Shown here: piece after piece, positions 6,556-6,894 of the stretch
Layout of the letters: each line of letters starts with the position of its first letter
How positions within the stretch are numbered: the stretch's first letter is position 1
Source of the DNA: AC-32 sp046726435
GTDB taxonomy: Bacteria; Actinomycetota; Thermoleophilia; Gaiellales; Gaiellaceae
Length of the DNA stretch: 6,894 nucleotides
Assembly: GCA_046726435.1 (NCBI GenBank)
Contig: JBKPAM010000094.1
Span: 1-6,894, forward strand
Reading direction: 5' to 3'
Program-made: the position numbers and the translations under genes
The notes under the pieces: generated by a model
Databases searched by the model: none
What the model saw: the letters and a program-made list of their open reading frames with translations, nothing else
Told to the model about the DNA's origin: nothing

Positions 6556-6564
6556 TGTCACAGC
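6547..6564. repeat. 18-bp perfect palindrome of two abutting ECF41 -35 boxes
   Basis: GCTGTGACATGTCACAGC reads the same on both strands. It consists of TGTGACA (6549-6555, a TGTCACA box for leftward transcription) directly abutting TGTCACA (6556-6562, the box for rightward transcription), plus a GC pair at each end. It superficially resembles a CRP-type half-site pair, but the two halves touch, and each has a CGTC box 16 nt downstream, so promoter use explains it better. Confidence 0.85.
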
Positions 6565-6582
6565 CCGCGGGGCTACGTCGTC
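6556..6582 (+). promoter_or_regulatory. Predicted ECF41-type autoregulatory promoter of the sigma gene
   Basis: On the + strand, TGTCACA (6556-6562) is followed by exactly 16 nt and then CGTC (6579-6582), continuing TTCGGG. This matches the ECF41 consensus fully and mirrors the SDR promoter; nine of the ten bases starting at CGTC are the same in the two. Transcription would begin near 6590, which affects the choice of start codon for the sigma gene. A CGTC at 6576-6579 gives a shorter 13-nt spacing and is less likely. Confidence 0.78.
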
Positions 6583-6608
6583 TTCGGGAAAGATGGAGGC
6601 GGTACTCC

Positions 6609-6622
6609 GGAGAGTGCGAGTG
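6609..6622 (+). promoter_or_regulatory. Ribosome binding site deciding the sigma start (GGAG before GTG 6620)
   Basis: GGAG at 6609-6612 lies 7 nt ahead of the GTG at 6620-6622. The competing ATG at 6593 has only GGGAAAG touching it and would fall about 2-3 nt after the predicted transcription start. The GTG therefore has better support as the main start; a leaderless ATG start is the alternative and would add nine residues. Confidence 0.55.
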
Positions 6623-6894
6623 GCCGAGACGTACGAGGACCTACGCCCGCTACTGTTCTCGATTGCCTACCGGATGCTGGGGAGCGTCGCGGAGGCGGAG
6701 GACGTCGTTCAGGATGCCTTCGTGCGCTACCACGACGCGCTCGGCAGGCCGGGCGCCGAGATCGAGTCGCCGAAGGCCTACCTCTCCGCGGTCACCACCC
6801 GGCTCGCGATCGATCATCTCCGCTCGGCCCGCGTGCGCAGGGAGAGCTACGTCGGCGAGTGGCTGCCCGAGCCCTTGCTGACCGACGAGTCGGC
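6620..6894 (+). CDS. ECF RNA polymerase sigma factor, ECF41 group (SigJ-like), 5' part, cut by window end
   Basis: Ninety-one codons are visible from GTG 6620; the alternative start ATG 6593 adds nine. Sigma region 2 is clear: L-R-P-L-L-F-S-I-A-Y-R-M-L-G at 8-21, then A-E-A-E-D-V-V-Q-D-A-F-V-R at 24-36, the core-polymerase-binding and -10-reading part, and P-K-A-Y-L-S-A-V-T-T-R-L-A-I-D-H-L-R-S-A-R at 51-71. The following Y-V-G-E-W-L-P-E-P-L-L at 77-87 is the linker motif that marks ECF41 (SigJ) proteins. These carry, beyond region 4, a fused SnoaL-like C-terminal domain that controls activity in place of an anti-sigma factor; region 4 and that domain lie outside the window. The gene is divergent from an SDR and preceded by an ECF41-type promoter, which suggests positive autoregulation. 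The group assignment is firm; the signal is unknown. Confidence 0.92.
   Translation, partial: MAETYEDLRPLLFSIAYRMLGSVAEAEDVVQDAFVRYHDALGRPGAEIESPKAYLSAVTTRLAIDHLRSARVRRESYVGEWLPEPLLTDES

Larger units (their letters stand above)
6498..6619. other. Divergent regulatory region between the SDR and ECF41 sigma genes
   Basis: This 122-nt region holds the SDR ribosome binding site, two back-to-back ECF41-type promoters built on one palindrome, and the leader of the sigma gene with GGAG at 6609-6612. If the upstream ATG at 6593 is used for the sigma gene, the region is 95 nt. No terminator is expected or seen, because both genes diverge. Confidence 0.75.

Noticed and set aside
6549..6562. CRP/FNR-type operator reading of TGTGACATGTCACA
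   Set aside because: A CRP site needs about 6 nt between TGTGA and TCACA; here only 4 nt (CATG) separate them, and both halves fit the ECF41 -35 box with correctly spaced -10 boxes on each side.
5433..6881. A 482-codon + strand frame antisense to the SDR gene
   Set aside because: It has no recognisable motifs, mirrors the SDR coding sequence, and runs out of frame through the sigma gene, which has firm family motifs.

Overview
This GC-rich window (by eye about two thirds G+C, with codons strongly favouring G/C at third positions) looks like chromosomal DNA of a high-GC actinobacterium. Solirubrobacterales/Thermoleophilia-like soil lineages would fit, but that placement is inference from protein style and composition. 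Coding density is very high. There are no tRNA or rRNA genes, IS elements or CRISPR arrays.

Layout, right to left. At the right edge (from about 6620, + strand) lies the 5' part of an ECF sigma factor of the ECF41/SigJ type. It has an R-M-L-G region 2 and the WLPEP linker, and is cut by the window end. Divergent from it is a 311-residue NAD(P)-binding epimerase/oxidoreductase-like SDR (5562-6497, - strand). After an 87-nt gap comes a tightly packed - strand operon: a 14-TM DHA2-type MFS exporter (3927-5474), an ABC ATPase (2986-3927), its large ABC-2 permease (1410-2999), a type II NADH:quinone dehydrogenase-like flavoprotein (36-1406), and the first 24 codons of a TfoX-N-domain-like protein running off the left edge (1-73). 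Within the operon the junctions are a TGATG stop/start overlap, a 14-nt overlap, a 3-nt gap and a 38-nt overlap.

The main result is regulatory. ECF41 sigma factors are known to recognise a promoter with TGTCACA at -35 and CGTC at -10, and to sit beside carboxymuconolactone decarboxylase, oxidoreductase or epimerase (COE) genes. The sigma/SDR gap has an 18-bp perfect palindrome made of two abutting back-to-back TGTCACA boxes. Each is followed after exactly 16 nt by CGTCT, so one palindrome appears to supply the -35 elements of two divergent promoters. A third copy (TGTCACG, N16, CGTCT) lies in the 87-nt gap upstream of the MFS-ABC-NDH operon. I infer that this sigma factor autoregulates, drives the SDR, and also drives an efflux plus respiratory-dehydrogenase operon. 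That is a wider ECF41 regulon than the sigma-plus-COE unit usually described.

The likely whole is a stress- or toxicant-response island: a sigma sensor/regulator, a redox enzyme that may modify a compound, two exporters (proton-driven MFS and ATP-driven ABC), and an NDH-2 that could support the quinone pool. The signal and substrates cannot be read from the sequence.
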